Source of the DNA: Amycolatopsis sp. NBRC 101858
GTDB lineage: Bacteria; Actinomycetota; Actinomycetes; Mycobacteriales; Pseudonocardiaceae
Direction: 5' to 3'
DNA: 64,000 nt
Assembly: GCF_030269325.1 (NCBI RefSeq)
Contig: NZ_BSTD01000006.1
Coordinates: 372,001 to 436,000 of the forward strand
Shown here in pieces: positions 51,581 to 60,093 of this stretch. Positions within the stretch are counted from its first letter, which is position 1; the number at the start of each line of letters is the position of its first letter. Under the pieces are notes generated by a model that saw only the letters and a list, made by a program, of their open reading frames with translations, was not told the origin of the DNA and did not search any database. The position numbers and the translations under genes were made by a program.

Positions 51581-53697
51581 GCGGGCTCCGTCCGCTGCAG
51601 CACGATCAGGGACCGGGCGGGCAGGGTGAACTGGCCGCCGCCTTCGATGGGTTTCGCGTCGTGCGGCTCGACCTCGCCCGCCGCCGTGTCGATGACGACG
51701 GTCCAGGCCTGGCCGTAGCCGTTGCCCGGCAGCTTGGCGTCGATGTCCTCGTAGTGCGCGTTGAACGCGAGCAGGAACGAGTCGTCTTCGACGTGCATCC
51801 CGCGCGGGTCGAGGTCCGGGATCGCCTGGCCGTTGAGGAAGACGACGACCGCCTTGCCGAAGCCGTCGTCCCAGTTCTGCTCGGTCATCTCCTCGCCGGC
51901 CGGGGTGAACCAGGCGATGTCGCCGAGCTTCTCGCCCTTGCCGACCGGCCCGCCCTGGAAGAAGCGGCGGCGGCGGAACACCGGGTGCTGCTTGCGGAAC
52001 GCGCTCAGCCCGCCGGTGAACCGGACCAGGTCGGCGTGCTCGGTGGCCAGCGCCCAGTCCATCCAGGACAGTTCGGAGTCCTGGCAGTAGACGTTGTTGT
52101 TGCCCTGCTGGGTGCGGCCGAACTCGTCGCCGTGCAGGATCATCGGCACGCCCTGCGACAGCATCACCGTGGCGAGCATGTTGCGCTGCTGCCGGATGCG
52201 CAGGTCCAGCACCTGCGGGTCGTCGGTCTCGCCCTCGACCCCGCAGTTCCACGACCGGTTGTCGTCGGCGCCGTCGCGGCCGTCTTCACCGTTGGCCTCG
52301 TTGTGCTTTTCGTTGTAGGACACCAGGTCCCGCAGCGTGAAGCCGTCGTGGGCGGTGACGAAGTTGATCGACGCGAACGGGCGGCGGCCGTCGTCCTGGT
52401 AGAGGTCCGAGGAGCCGGTGATCCGCGACGCGAACTCGCCGAGCGTCGAGGGCTCGCCGCGCCAGAAGTCGCGGACGGTGTCGCGGTACTGCCCGTTCCA
52501 CTCCGTCCACAGCGGCGGGAAGTTGCCGACCTGGTAGCCACCGGGACCGACGTCCCACGGCTCGGCGATCAGCTTCACCTGGCTCACGATCGGGTCCTGC
52601 TGCACGAGGTCGAAGAACGTGGACAACCGGTCGACGTCGTAGAACTCGCGCGCCAGCGCGGAGGCGAGGTCGAAGCGGAAGCCGTCGACGTGCATCTCCG
52701 TCACCCAGTACCGCAGCGAGTCCATGATCAGCTGCAGGGTGTGCGGGTTGCGGACGTTGAGCGAGTTCCCGGTGCCGGTGTAGTCCATGTAGTACTCCGG
52801 CTCCCCCTCCACCACGCGGTAGTAGGCCTCGTTGTCGATGCCGCGCATCGACAGGGTCGGCCCGAGGTGGTTGCCCTCCGCGGTGTGGTTGTAAACCACG
52901 TCCAGGATCACTTCGATGCCGGCCTCGTGGAGGGCCTTGACCATGCCCTTGAACTCCTGGACCTGGCCGCCCTCACCGGGCATCGCGGCGTAGGAGTCGT
53001 GCGGGGCGAAGAAGCCGATCGTGTTGTAGCCCCAGTAGTTCGTGAGCCCCTTCTCCTCCAGGCCGTGGTCGGAGACGAACTGGTGCACCGGCAGCAGCTC
53101 CACCGCCGTCACGCCGAGTTTCTGCAGGTGCTCGACGACGGCGGGGTGCGCCAGGCCGGCGTAGGTGCCCCGCAGCGCCTCGGGCACGAACGGGTGGTTC
53201 ACCGTCATGCCCTTGACGTGGGCCTCGTAGATGACCGTCTCGTTGTACGGCCGCTTCGGCTGGCGGTCGTTGCCCCAGTCGAAGAACGGGTTCGCCACCA
53301 GCGAGTACGGCACGCGGCCGGCGGAGTCGTCGTCGTTGCGCTCCTCCGGGCTGGCGAACTGGTAGCCGAACAGCGACTCGTCCCACTTCACGCCGTGCGA
53401 GACGGCCTTCGCGTACGGGTCGATGAGCAGCTTGTTCGGGTTGCAGCGCAGGCCGCGGGCCGGGTCGTACGGGCCGTGCACCCGGAACCCGTAGCGCTGG
53501 CCGGGCTGGACGTTGAGCAGGTAGCCGTGGTGGACGAACCCGTCCACCTCCTCCAGGGCGTACCGCGTTTCGGTGCCGTCGTCGTCGAAGAGGCACAGCT
53601 CCACCCGCTCGGCCACCTCGGAGAAGAGGGCGAAGTTCGTCCCCACTCCGTCGTAGGTGGCGCCGAGCGGGTAGGGCATTCCGGGCCAGGGCCGCAC
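51577..53697 (-). CDS. glgX: Glycogen debranching enzyme GlgX/TreX (second paralogue)
   Basis: This 706-residue isoamylase-type enzyme debranches glucan to supply linear maltodextrins to TreY. CBM48 (VGTNFALFSEVAERVELCL), VYNHTAEGNHLGPTLS, nucleophile in GFRFDLASALAR, acid in LIAEPWDVGPGGYQ, and FVTAHDGFTLRDLVSYNEKHN are present. Translational coupling to treY marks it as the TreX of the pathway, while the paralogue at 45400-47544 is uncoupled. GTG 53697 is preceded by GAGGAGAACC. Its region has the best ribosome site of the cluster. Confidence 0.95.
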   Translation of the reverse strand: MRPWPGMPYPLGATYDGVGTNFALFSEVAERVELCLFDDDGTETRYALEEVDGFVHHGYLLNVQPGQRYGFRVHGPYDPARGLRCNPNKLLIDPYAKAVSHGVKWDESLFGYQFASPEERNDDDSAGRVPYSLVANPFFDWGNDRQPKRPYNETVIYEAHVKGMTVNHPFVPEALRGTYAGLAHPAVVEHLQKLGVTAVELLPVHQFVSDHGLEEKGLTNYWGYNTIGFFAPHDSYAAMPGEGGQVQEFKGMVKALHEAGIEVILDVVYNHTAEGNHLGPTLSMRGIDNEAYYRVVEGEPEYYMDYTGTGNSLNVRNPHTLQLIMDSLRYWVTEMHVDGFRFDLASALAREFYDVDRLSTFFDLVQQDPIVSQVKLIAEPWDVGPGGYQVGNFPPLWTEWNGQYRDTVRDFWRGEPSTLGEFASRITGSSDLYQDDGRRPFASINFVTAHDGFTLRDLVSYNEKHNEANGEDGRDGADDNRSWNCGVEGETDDPQVLDLRIRQQRNMLATVMLSQGVPMILHGDEFGRTQQGNNNVYCQDSELSWMDWALATEHADLVRFTGGLSAFRKQHPVFRRRRFFQGGPVGKGEKLGDIAWFTPAGEEMTEQNWDDGFGKAVVVFLNGQAIPDLDPRGMHVEDDSFLLAFNAHYEDIDAKLPGNGYGQAWTVVIDTAAGEVEPHDAKPIEGGGQFTLPARSLIVLQRTEPA

Positions 53698-53776
53698 TGG
53701 GTTCTCCTCGAGCTTTCGCAGGTTGTGCCGGGGTGTCCGTGCTGACGGACGGGAATCGCGTGCCGTGGGGTACCCG

Positions 53777-55729
53777 TTACCGGGGCAAGGGACGCGCCGC
53801 CGCCAGCGGCGCGATCGCGGCGCGCACCCCCTTCGCGGTGAAGAAGCCGTCGACACTGACGGGAAGGGGGATCCGCCAGTTAGGGTACTGGTCGACCGTC
53901 CCGGGCAGATTCGGCTGCCGTACCTGGCCCGCGACGTCGGCCGGCGAGGTCAGCACCAGCCGTGACGCGGCCCTCGCGAGCAGGGTGTGCAAGGCGACGA
54001 CCATGTCGTCGGCCGGGATCCCTTCCCGGGTAAGGAGTTCCCGCAGGGCTTGCCGTTCCGCGGCGGCGGCTTCTTCTTCGGCCTCGACGCCCCGGTCCAG
54101 CAGCCCCAGCTCGGCGCGGACCCGGACGTGCTCGCCCCGCAGCCAGCCGGTGACGGTCGGCAGGTCGTGCGTGGAGATGCTGGCCATGGCCTCCGGATCC
54201 CACTCGTCCGGGCGGGTGAACGGCTTGCCCGGCGCGTCCCAGTCGCGTTCGAACCACAGGACGGCCGAGCTGAGCATGCCGCGCTCGTGCATGGTCTCGG
54301 TGACGGTGTCCTCGACGGTGCCGAGGTCCTCCCCCACGACGACCGCGCCGGCCCGGTGCGCCTCCAGGGCGAGCACGCCGACCATGGCCTCGGCGTCGTA
54401 GTGGACGTAGGTGCCGCGGTGCGCGGGCTCGCCCGGCGGGATCCACCACAGCCGCCAGAGCCCGGCGATGTGGTCGACGCGGATGCCGTCGGCGTAGCGC
54501 AGGACCCCGCGGATGACGTCCCGGAACGGCGCGTACCCGGCCTCGGCGAGCTTGTCCGGCCGCCACGGCGGCAGGTTCCAGTCCTGTCCCTGCTGGTTGA
54601 AGGCGTCCGGCGGCGCGCCGACGCGGACGTCGGCGGCGAAGACGTCCCGCACCGCCCAGGTGTCGGCCCCGCCGGGGTGCACGCCGACGGGCAGGTCGTG
54701 CACGATCCCGACGGTCATCCCGGCGTCTCGGGCGGCTTTGCGGGCGGTTTCCAGCTGCTCGCGGCAGAGGTGCTGCAGCCAGGTGTGGAAGCCGACGCGC
54801 TCTTCGAGCTCTTCACGAGCCTTTCCGACCTCGGGCCCGGCGGGGTCCCGGAGCGGCGCGGGCCACTCCCGCCAGTCGGCGCCGTGCTGTTCGGCGAGGG
54901 CGCAGAAGAGAGCGAAGCCGTCGAGGTCGGCGTCTTCCGGCAGGTCTTCGACCCGGTGCGGCCACAGCAGCTCGAGCGCGGCGCGCTTCGCCGTCCAGAC
55001 GGCGTCGTAGTCGATCAGTTCGCCGTCGCGGTCCGGAGCCAGGGACTGCACGGTCTCCTGCGTCGCGGCATCGGCCTGCGCATAGGTCTCGGTGGCCGTG
55101 ACGCGCAGGTAGAGGGGGTTGGCGAACCGCCGGCTCGCGGGCGAATAGGGCGACCGTTCGACGGGGTGGGCGGGGCTGAAGGCCTGCACCGGGTTGACCA
55201 GCAGCACGCCGGCGTCCAGTTCCGAGGCCGAGCGGGCGGCGAAGGTCGCGAGGTCGGCGTAGTCGCCGATGCCCCAGGAACCGGCCGAGTGCAGGGAGTA
55301 GAGCTGCAGCATCCAGCCCCATGCGGGCGGGACGGCGGGCAGCACCGCGGGCACGACGGCGAGCACGACGTCCTGGTCGGCGGTGACGACCCGGTGCCAG
55401 CCGAGCGGCAGGTCGGCCGGCAGTTCACCGGTGACGGGCCGCCGGCTCCCGTCTTCGAGGACGACCTCGGCGTCGACGCCGAGCGCCCGCGTGTCGCCTT
55501 GTTTGACGACGATGGTCGGCGGCAGCTTCGCCGTGGTCTCGCGGGCGCCGAGGGCCCGGGCGATGGCGTCGTCGCTGGTGGCGTCGACCCCGAACTGCCC
55601 CAGAACGGCGACGACGACGTCGTCTTCGACCTCGACCCAGACCTGGTCGGCGTTCTCGTACCGGGTGGCGACGCCGTAGCGGTCGGCGAGCTGGTGCAGG
55701 GCGCTGCGGGCGGGGATCTCGTCGGGCAC
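53777..55729 (-). CDS. malQ: 4-alpha-glucanotransferase
   Basis: The approximately 650-residue GH77 enzyme transfers maltodextrin segments between chains and recycles short maltooligosaccharides. It has the actinobacterial N-terminal extension (about 130 residues) before the barrel. Motifs are QLYSLHSAGSWGIGDY, NPVQAFSPAHPVERSPYSP, nucleophile in GIRVDHIAGLWRLWWIP, acid in VVGEDLGTVED, and ISTHDLPTVTGW. Start uncertain: GTG 55729 gives family-like length; ATG 55765 or GTG 55771 are also in frame. Being upstream of glgX/treX it likely heads the glucan-degrading transcript. Confidence 0.93.
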   Translation of the reverse strand: MPDEIPARSALHQLADRYGVATRYENADQVWVEVEDDVVVAVLGQFGVDATSDDAIARALGARETTAKLPPTIVVKQGDTRALGVDAEVVLEDGSRRPVTGELPADLPLGWHRVVTADQDVVLAVVPAVLPAVPPAWGWMLQLYSLHSAGSWGIGDYADLATFAARSASELDAGVLLVNPVQAFSPAHPVERSPYSPASRRFANPLYLRVTATETYAQADAATQETVQSLAPDRDGELIDYDAVWTAKRAALELLWPHRVEDLPEDADLDGFALFCALAEQHGADWREWPAPLRDPAGPEVGKAREELEERVGFHTWLQHLCREQLETARKAARDAGMTVGIVHDLPVGVHPGGADTWAVRDVFAADVRVGAPPDAFNQQGQDWNLPPWRPDKLAEAGYAPFRDVIRGVLRYADGIRVDHIAGLWRLWWIPPGEPAHRGTYVHYDAEAMVGVLALEAHRAGAVVVGEDLGTVEDTVTETMHERGMLSSAVLWFERDWDAPGKPFTRPDEWDPEAMASISTHDLPTVTGWLRGEHVRVRAELGLLDRGVEAEEEAAAAERQALRELLTREGIPADDMVVALHTLLARAASRLVLTSPADVAGQVRQPNLPGTVDQYPNWRIPLPVSVDGFFTAKGVRAAIAPLAAARPLPR

Positions 55730-55831
55730 GGGCCCAGCATTCCGGTGCGGGGCCGTTCCCGCCATCCGCACGGCCCGACATCACCCCGGAGCCGTTCTGC
55801 GGAAACTTCCGTGACCTTCTAACTTCTTCTC

Positions 55832-57298
55832 ATGGGTGTGCGGAGAACCTTGAACGTGGACGACGTCCTGAAGCGCCAGGACTCCGGGGAGCTCAAGCGG
55901 CGGCTGCGCGGGCGGGACCTGGTCGGGTTCGGCGTCGGGATCATCATCGGCACCGGCATCTTCACCCTCGCGGGTGTCGAGGCGAAGACGCACGCCGGGC
56001 CCGCGGTGACGCTGTCGTTCGTGCTCGGCGCGGTCGTCGCGGGGCTCGCGGCGCTCTGCTACGCCGAGCTCGCCTCGAGCGTCCCGACGGCCGGAAGTGC
56101 CTACACGTACGCCTTCGCGACCCTCGGCGAGGTGTTCGCCTGGATCATCGGCTGGGACCTGCTGCTGGAGTTCGCGCTCGGCGCCGCCGTGGTGTCGCGC
56201 GGCTGGTCCGGCTACCTGGCCAACCTGCTCGGGCTGTCGCCGGAGTGGTTCGGCGAGGACGCGAAGGTGAACGTCGGCGCGGTGCTGATCATCGCGGTGC
56301 TGACCGTCGTGGCCGTGCTGGGCATCAAGGAGTCCGCCTGGCTGACCAACCTGCTCGTCTGCGTGAAGGTCGCCGTCTGCGTGCTCGTGCTGGCGGTCGG
56401 CTTGTTCTTCGTCAAGGGCGCGAACCTGACGCCGTTCATCCCGCCGGCCCAGGCCCCCGCGAACGGCACGACGGTGCTGGAGCAGCCGATCGTCCAGGCC
56501 GCGCTCGGCCTGGAGCAGTCGGTCTACGGCATCGCCGGGATGGTCACCGCCGCCGCGATCGTCTTCTTCGCCTACACCGGTTTCGAAGCGCTCGCGAACC
56601 TCGGCGAGGAGACGCTGAACCCGAAGAAGGACCTCCGCGTCGGCATCCTCGGCGCGCTCGGCGTGTGCGCGCTGCTCTACATCGGGGTCTCGATCGTGCT
56701 GACCGGGATGATCCCGTTCACCGACATCGACACCGGCGCGCCGCTGGCCGACGCGTTCGACAAGGTCGGCCAGCACTGGGTCGGCGCGCTCATCTCGCTC
56801 GGCGCGGTGACCGGGCTGACGTCGGTGATGATGGTCGAGCTGGTCACGATCGGGCGGATCGGCTTCGCCATGGGCCGCGACGGCCTGCTGCCGAAGGCAC
56901 TCGGCGCCGCGCACCCGCGCTGGGGCACCCCGCACCGGATGACGATCGGCGGCGCTGTCCTGATCGCCGTGCTGGCCGCGTTCATCCCGATCTCCGAGCT
57001 GGCCGACATGGTGAGCATCGGCGCGCTGTCGGCGATGATCATCGTGGCCGTGGCGGTGCCCGTGCTGCGCCGCCGCCGTCCCGACCTGGACCGGCCGTTC
57101 CGGGTGCCGTTCTCGCCGGTGGTCCCGATCCTGGCGGCGCTGGCGTGCCTGTACCTGATGCTCAACCTCAACGTGCTCACCTGGATCCGGTTCGCCGTGT
57201 GGCTGGTGATCGGCCTGGTCATCTACTTCGCCTACGGCCGCCGCCATTCGCGGTTCGCGCCCGAGAACGCCGAGGTCAGTCCCAAAACGACGGAGTGA
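55832..57298 (+). CDS. APC-family amino acid permease
   Basis: The 488-residue transporter has about 12-13 membrane helices and APC hallmarks: GFGVGIIIGTGIFTLAGVEA near residue 33, CYAELASSVPTAGSAYTY near 80, and VFFAYTGFEALANLGEE near 247 (the substrate/H+ region of TM6). The overall pattern resembles cationic amino acid transporters (YfnA/CAT type). It is convergent with the DUF6885-like gene and overlaps its end by 23 bp; divergent from malQ. A TTCTAACTTC stretch 18-28 nt before the ATG may be promoter sequence. Confidence 0.92.
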   Translation: MGVRRTLNVDDVLKRQDSGELKRRLRGRDLVGFGVGIIIGTGIFTLAGVEAKTHAGPAVTLSFVLGAVVAGLAALCYAELASSVPTAGSAYTYAFATLGEVFAWIIGWDLLLEFALGAAVVSRGWSGYLANLLGLSPEWFGEDAKVNVGAVLIIAVLTVVAVLGIKESAWLTNLLVCVKVAVCVLVLAVGLFFVKGANLTPFIPPAQAPANGTTVLEQPIVQAALGLEQSVYGIAGMVTAAAIVFFAYTGFEALANLGEETLNPKKDLRVGILGALGVCALLYIGVSIVLTGMIPFTDIDTGAPLADAFDKVGQHWVGALISLGAVTGLTSVMMVELVTIGRIGFAMGRDGLLPKALGAAHPRWGTPHRMTIGGAVLIAVLAAFIPISELADMVSIGALSAMIIVAVAVPVLRRRRPDLDRPFRVPFSPVVPILAALACLYLMLNLNVLTWIRFAVWLVIGLVIYFAYGRRHSRFAPENAEVSPKTTE

Positions 57299-58058
57299 GG
57301 CCGGCGACGCGGGCCGCCTCGCGCGCCACGGCGACCTGGTCCGCATCGACGACCACCAGCACGCCCAGCCCGGCCAGCGCCGCGGCCACCCACTCGACGG
57401 GCTGGTCGTGGATCCCGTTGTCCCCCAACGACGAATAAGTGTCCACAACGGACAGCAGGGTGCCTTCGGCGCCGATGCGGACGCCCGCGACGAGCACGAA
57501 GTGGCCGCCCGGCGGACGCCAGCGGGACGTCCACAGTGGCGGGACGCCGGTGTCGAGGTAGTCGAGCAGCGCGCGTTCCGGGGTGTCGTGGGCACCGAGC
57601 TCGGCGCCGTCGATCCGGGCGATCACCGCGACGCGCGGCACGTCCCAGAGTCCGAGCAGCAGGTCGAAGAGCGTCTCGGTGGTCCACTCCCCCGTCACCG
57701 GCACGGCCGCGAGGGCGCGGCCCGACAGCGCGCCGACGGCCGTCGCCAGCCCGGAAACCCGCGTCCCCGCGGCGGCCGGGTCGTCGACGACCGGCACGGG
57801 CAACCGGAACTCCGGGCGGCCCGCCTCGCCCGGCGGGCGCACGACCGGCCCGCGGACGGTCCCCGCGGCCATCGCGACGGTGTCCTGGTCGGGCACGTCG
57901 AGCCCGGCCGCGCGCAGCGCCGCGAGCCCGCAGAACGCGGCGGCCAGGCCGTCTTTCTGGGGTAGCTCCGCCTGGGCGAGGGCGGCCAGCCGGGCCCCGC
58001 CCGGCAGCCACCGCACCCCGGACAGGTCGAGCTGCCCGCCGTCGATCCCCGAAGACAT
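57276..58058 (-). CDS. DUF6885-like protein with a C39-peptidase-like Cys-His-Asp pattern
   Basis: The 260-residue protein is not characterised to my knowledge; I associate it with DUF6885. Reading the sequence, Q34 and C43 in LPQKDGLAAAFCGLAAL, H186 in GGHFVLVAGV and D206 in VVDTYSSLG occur with the order and surroundings of a papain/C39-like peptidase core (Q...CG, then GHFVLV, then a D strand). No signal peptide is seen. ATG 58058 follows GAGGGGAC. It lies 49 nt downstream of a glutamine-synthetase-like gene on the same strand, so a role as hydrolase or scaffold acting on that ligase's product is a hypothesis. Confidence 0.75.
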   Translation of the reverse strand: MSSGIDGGQLDLSGVRWLPGGARLAALAQAELPQKDGLAAAFCGLAALRAAGLDVPDQDTVAMAAGTVRGPVVRPPGEAGRPEFRLPVPVVDDPAAAGTRVSGLATAVGALSGRALAAVPVTGEWTTETLFDLLLGLWDVPRVAVIARIDGAELGAHDTPERALLDYLDTGVPPLWTSRWRPPGGHFVLVAGVRIGAEGTLLSVVDTYSSLGDNGIHDQPVEWVAAALAGLGVLVVVDADQVAVAREAARVAGLTPSFWD

Positions 58059-58107
58059 CGGTCCCCTCAGCGGTTTCCCGGTTTCGTCTGCGCCATTCTC
58101 CCAGACG

Positions 58108-59466
58108 TCAATAACGCCACAGGTGGGCGGCGACGATTTCGTCGGCCGTGCGGTCGGCCGCCCACGCGGCATCGGACGCCCGGACCGCGCGGAAGGCCCC
58201 GAGCAGGTCGTCGCCGAGCACGCCGGCGACGCGGGGCGAGGCCGTCAGGGCGGCGTCCTGTCCGGCGGTGTCCGCGGGCAGCCGGCGCACGCCGCGCGTT
58301 TCCCGCTCGCCTTCGGTCCAGCCGCCCGGGTCTTCGGCGATCGGCTCGGGCAGTGCGGCCGCGTCTTCGATGCCGGCCATCCCGGCGGCGAGCACCACGG
58401 CCAGGGCGAGGTAGGGGTTGGCGGATGCGTCCGACGTCTTGAGCTCGACGTTCGCGTGGTCGGCGCCCAGCAACGGCGAGCCCGGGACGTACCGAAGCGG
58501 CGCCTCCCGGTTCTCGACGCCCCAGAACGCGTACGCGCCCGCGAAGAAGCCGGGGCGCAGCCGCAGGGTGGACGGGACGCTCGGTGCGGTGATCGCGGTC
58601 AGCGCCGGCAGGTCGCGCAGCAGGCCGGCGAGGTAGGCGGCGCCGTCGCCGTCGGGCACTCCGGTGCCGTTGTCGTCGAGGAGGTTGCGGCCCTTGCGGC
58701 GGACGGAGGTGTGCAGGTGCCAGCCGTTGCCGGCGGAGCCGAGCCCGACCAGCGGGGCGAAGCTGACGACGAGGCCGTGCGCGTGGGCGGCGGCGTGGAT
58801 GGTCTGCCGGGCCAGCAGCTGATCGTCGGCGGCGGCGACCGGATCGGTGGCGGCCAGCGAGAGTTCGACCTGCGCCACGCCGTACTCGGCGTGCAGCTGG
58901 CCGATCCGGAGGCCGTTGGCGGCGAAGTCGTGCAGGAGGGCGGCGACGAAGCCGTCGAGCCCGACGAGGGCGTGCGGGCTGTAGGCGGGCCCGGGATGCC
59001 CGGGCGCGCTGACGACATCGGCGCTGCCCGCGGGCGCGACGGCGAACTCGAGCTCGTAGCCGGCCCGGAACTCGAGGCCACGCCTCGCGGCCTCGGCAAC
59101 CTGCGCTTCGAGGACGGCCCGCTGGCAGTAGGGCCACGGATCGCCGCTCCGGGTGAGCTGCCGGACGGGCGCCCAGGCCAGCGCGGGCTGCCCGGCAAGC
59201 CGCCGCAACCGCTCGACGACGGGCACGAGCCGGACGTCCCCGGAGGGCGTGGCGAGGCCGGCGTGCCCGTAGGTGATGGCGTCGTGGCTGTCGAAGACGG
59301 CGAAGAGCGAGGTGGCCCCGACACCCCGGGAGGCGGCGTCGGCGAGGCCCGCGATGGGAACGATGCGCGAGCGCGGGATGCCGTTGTTGTCCGCCCAGGC
59401 GAGGTGGACACCGCCCACCCCGGCCGCGGCGAAGTCCTTCGCCGCGGCAGACGCCGCTTTGGTCAT
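58108..59466 (-). CDS. Glutamine synthetase-family ligase (GlnA-like, probably not the housekeeping GS)
   Basis: The 452-residue protein has the GS beta-grasp N-terminus (GVHLAWADNNGIPRSRIVP) and catalytic domain: GYELEFAVAP (metal glutamates), HAEYGVAQVELSL, GNGWHLHTS (metal His), RLRPGFFAGAYAFWGVENREAP (phosphate-binding arginines) and ASANPYLALAVVLAAGMAG. Metal and ATP positions look intact, so it should form gamma-glutamyl-phosphate-type intermediates. Absence of housekeeping-GS context and its pairing with the DUF6885-like gene suggest gamma-glutamylation of an amine. ATG 59466 has GGAGGAGG upstream; the open frame extends into the repeat region but that part is not used. Confidence 0.85.
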   Translation of the reverse strand: MTKAASAAAKDFAAAGVGGVHLAWADNNGIPRSRIVPIAGLADAASRGVGATSLFAVFDSHDAITYGHAGLATPSGDVRLVPVVERLRRLAGQPALAWAPVRQLTRSGDPWPYCQRAVLEAQVAEAARRGLEFRAGYELEFAVAPAGSADVVSAPGHPGPAYSPHALVGLDGFVAALLHDFAANGLRIGQLHAEYGVAQVELSLAATDPVAAADDQLLARQTIHAAAHAHGLVVSFAPLVGLGSAGNGWHLHTSVRRKGRNLLDDNGTGVPDGDGAAYLAGLLRDLPALTAITAPSVPSTLRLRPGFFAGAYAFWGVENREAPLRYVPGSPLLGADHANVELKTSDASANPYLALAVVLAAGMAGIEDAAALPEPIAEDPGGWTEGERETRGVRRLPADTAGQDAALTASPRVAGVLGDDLLGAFRAVRASDAAWAADRTADEIVAAHLWRY

Positions 59467-59801
59467 GGCACCCGCCTCCTCCGGCCCCGAACAGACCCCA
59501 CCCATCCCGGGGGACGAGCCCCGCTCCAGCGTATCGGGCGGCTCCGACGGAATCGCCGGGGAAAGTGGCCGGTGGGCTGGGTTGTCCACATCACGGCAGA
59601 CCTGTGGACAACCGGCGCCATCGGTGCGGAGGCTCGGTAGCCTCGCCACGCCCGGCAGCCCCGGCACGCCCGGAAGGGGGCGGCACACCCGGCAGGCAGG
59701 CCCGGCAGGCTCTGGCAAGTGCAGCAAGTGCAGCAGGCGCCATCGGCGCGGCAGCCCGGCAGGCCAGCACGCCCGACAGACCCGGCAGATGCAGCAGGCC
59801 T

Positions 59802-59905
59802 GGCAGGTGCGGCAGGTGCGGCAGGTGCGGCAGGTGCGGCAGGTGCGGCAGGTGCGGCAGGTGCGGCAGGTGCGGCAGGTGCGGCAGGTGCGGCAGGTGC
59901 GGCAG
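59802..59905. repeat. 9-bp minisatellite, unit GGCAGGTGC, 11.5 perfect copies
   Basis: The unit repeats without mismatch eleven times from 59802 and then GGCAG (plus C) of a twelfth. As 9 is a multiple of 3, all frames stay open and give artefactual tripeptide repeats. Perfect identity of copies points to recent expansion by slippage, so copy number may vary between strains. Confidence 0.95.
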
Positions 59906-59957
59906 CGAACCACAACACCCGCCGGCGACCGCCTCACCGAACATCACCCGGGAGACT

Positions 59958-59996
59958 GCAGCCCCGGCAGCCCCGGCAGCCCCGGCAGCCCCGGCA
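59958..59996. repeat. 9-bp minisatellite, unit GCCCCGGCA, 4.3 copies
   Basis: Four exact copies run from 59961 with a partial GCA before them. The unit differs from the first array but shares the GGCA core. Confidence 0.9.
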
Positions 59997-60000
59997 AGAG

Positions 60001-60041
60001 CGCCAAGTGCGCCAAGTGCGCCAAGTGCGCCAAGTGCGCCA
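60001..60041. repeat. 9-bp minisatellite, unit CGCCAAGTG, 4.5 copies
   Basis: Four exact copies and CGCCA of a fifth, directly followed by GCGAACC, the same junction that ends the first array. Confidence 0.92.
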
Positions 60042-60093
60042 GCGAACCAAAGCTCAGCACCGAACCACAACCCGCCAACGACCCCACCGAACA

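Larger units (their letters stand above)
59467..60093. other. Repeat-rich intergenic region between GS-like and EamA genes
   Basis: These 627 nt contain no gene I can support. The region is dominated by GGCAG- and CCCGGCA-like words and three perfect 9-bp tandem arrays. Two related flanks (59906-59949 and 60061-60099, sharing CGAACCACAAC, CGCC, and ACCGAACATCACCC) follow the first and third arrays on the plus strand; the second copy contains the EamA stop codon. The promoter of the GS-like gene must lie near 59470-59620. Confidence 0.6.

Noticed and set aside
49514..51718. Long plus-strand open frame opposite treY and other long antisense frames in the glucan locus
   Set aside because: Antisense shadows of high-GC genes without recognisable domains or ribosome sites.
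59467..59937. In-frame N-terminal extension of the GS-like gene through the 9-bp array, giving a Cys-Arg-Thr repeat protein fused to the ligase
   Set aside because: All frames are open here because the unit is 9 bp and GC-rich. The GS-like gene has its own ATG with a GGAGGAGG site at 59466 and family similarity starts there.
59802..60041. CRISPR array
   Set aside because: Units are 9 bp with no unique spacers and no cas genes are in the window; it is a minisatellite.
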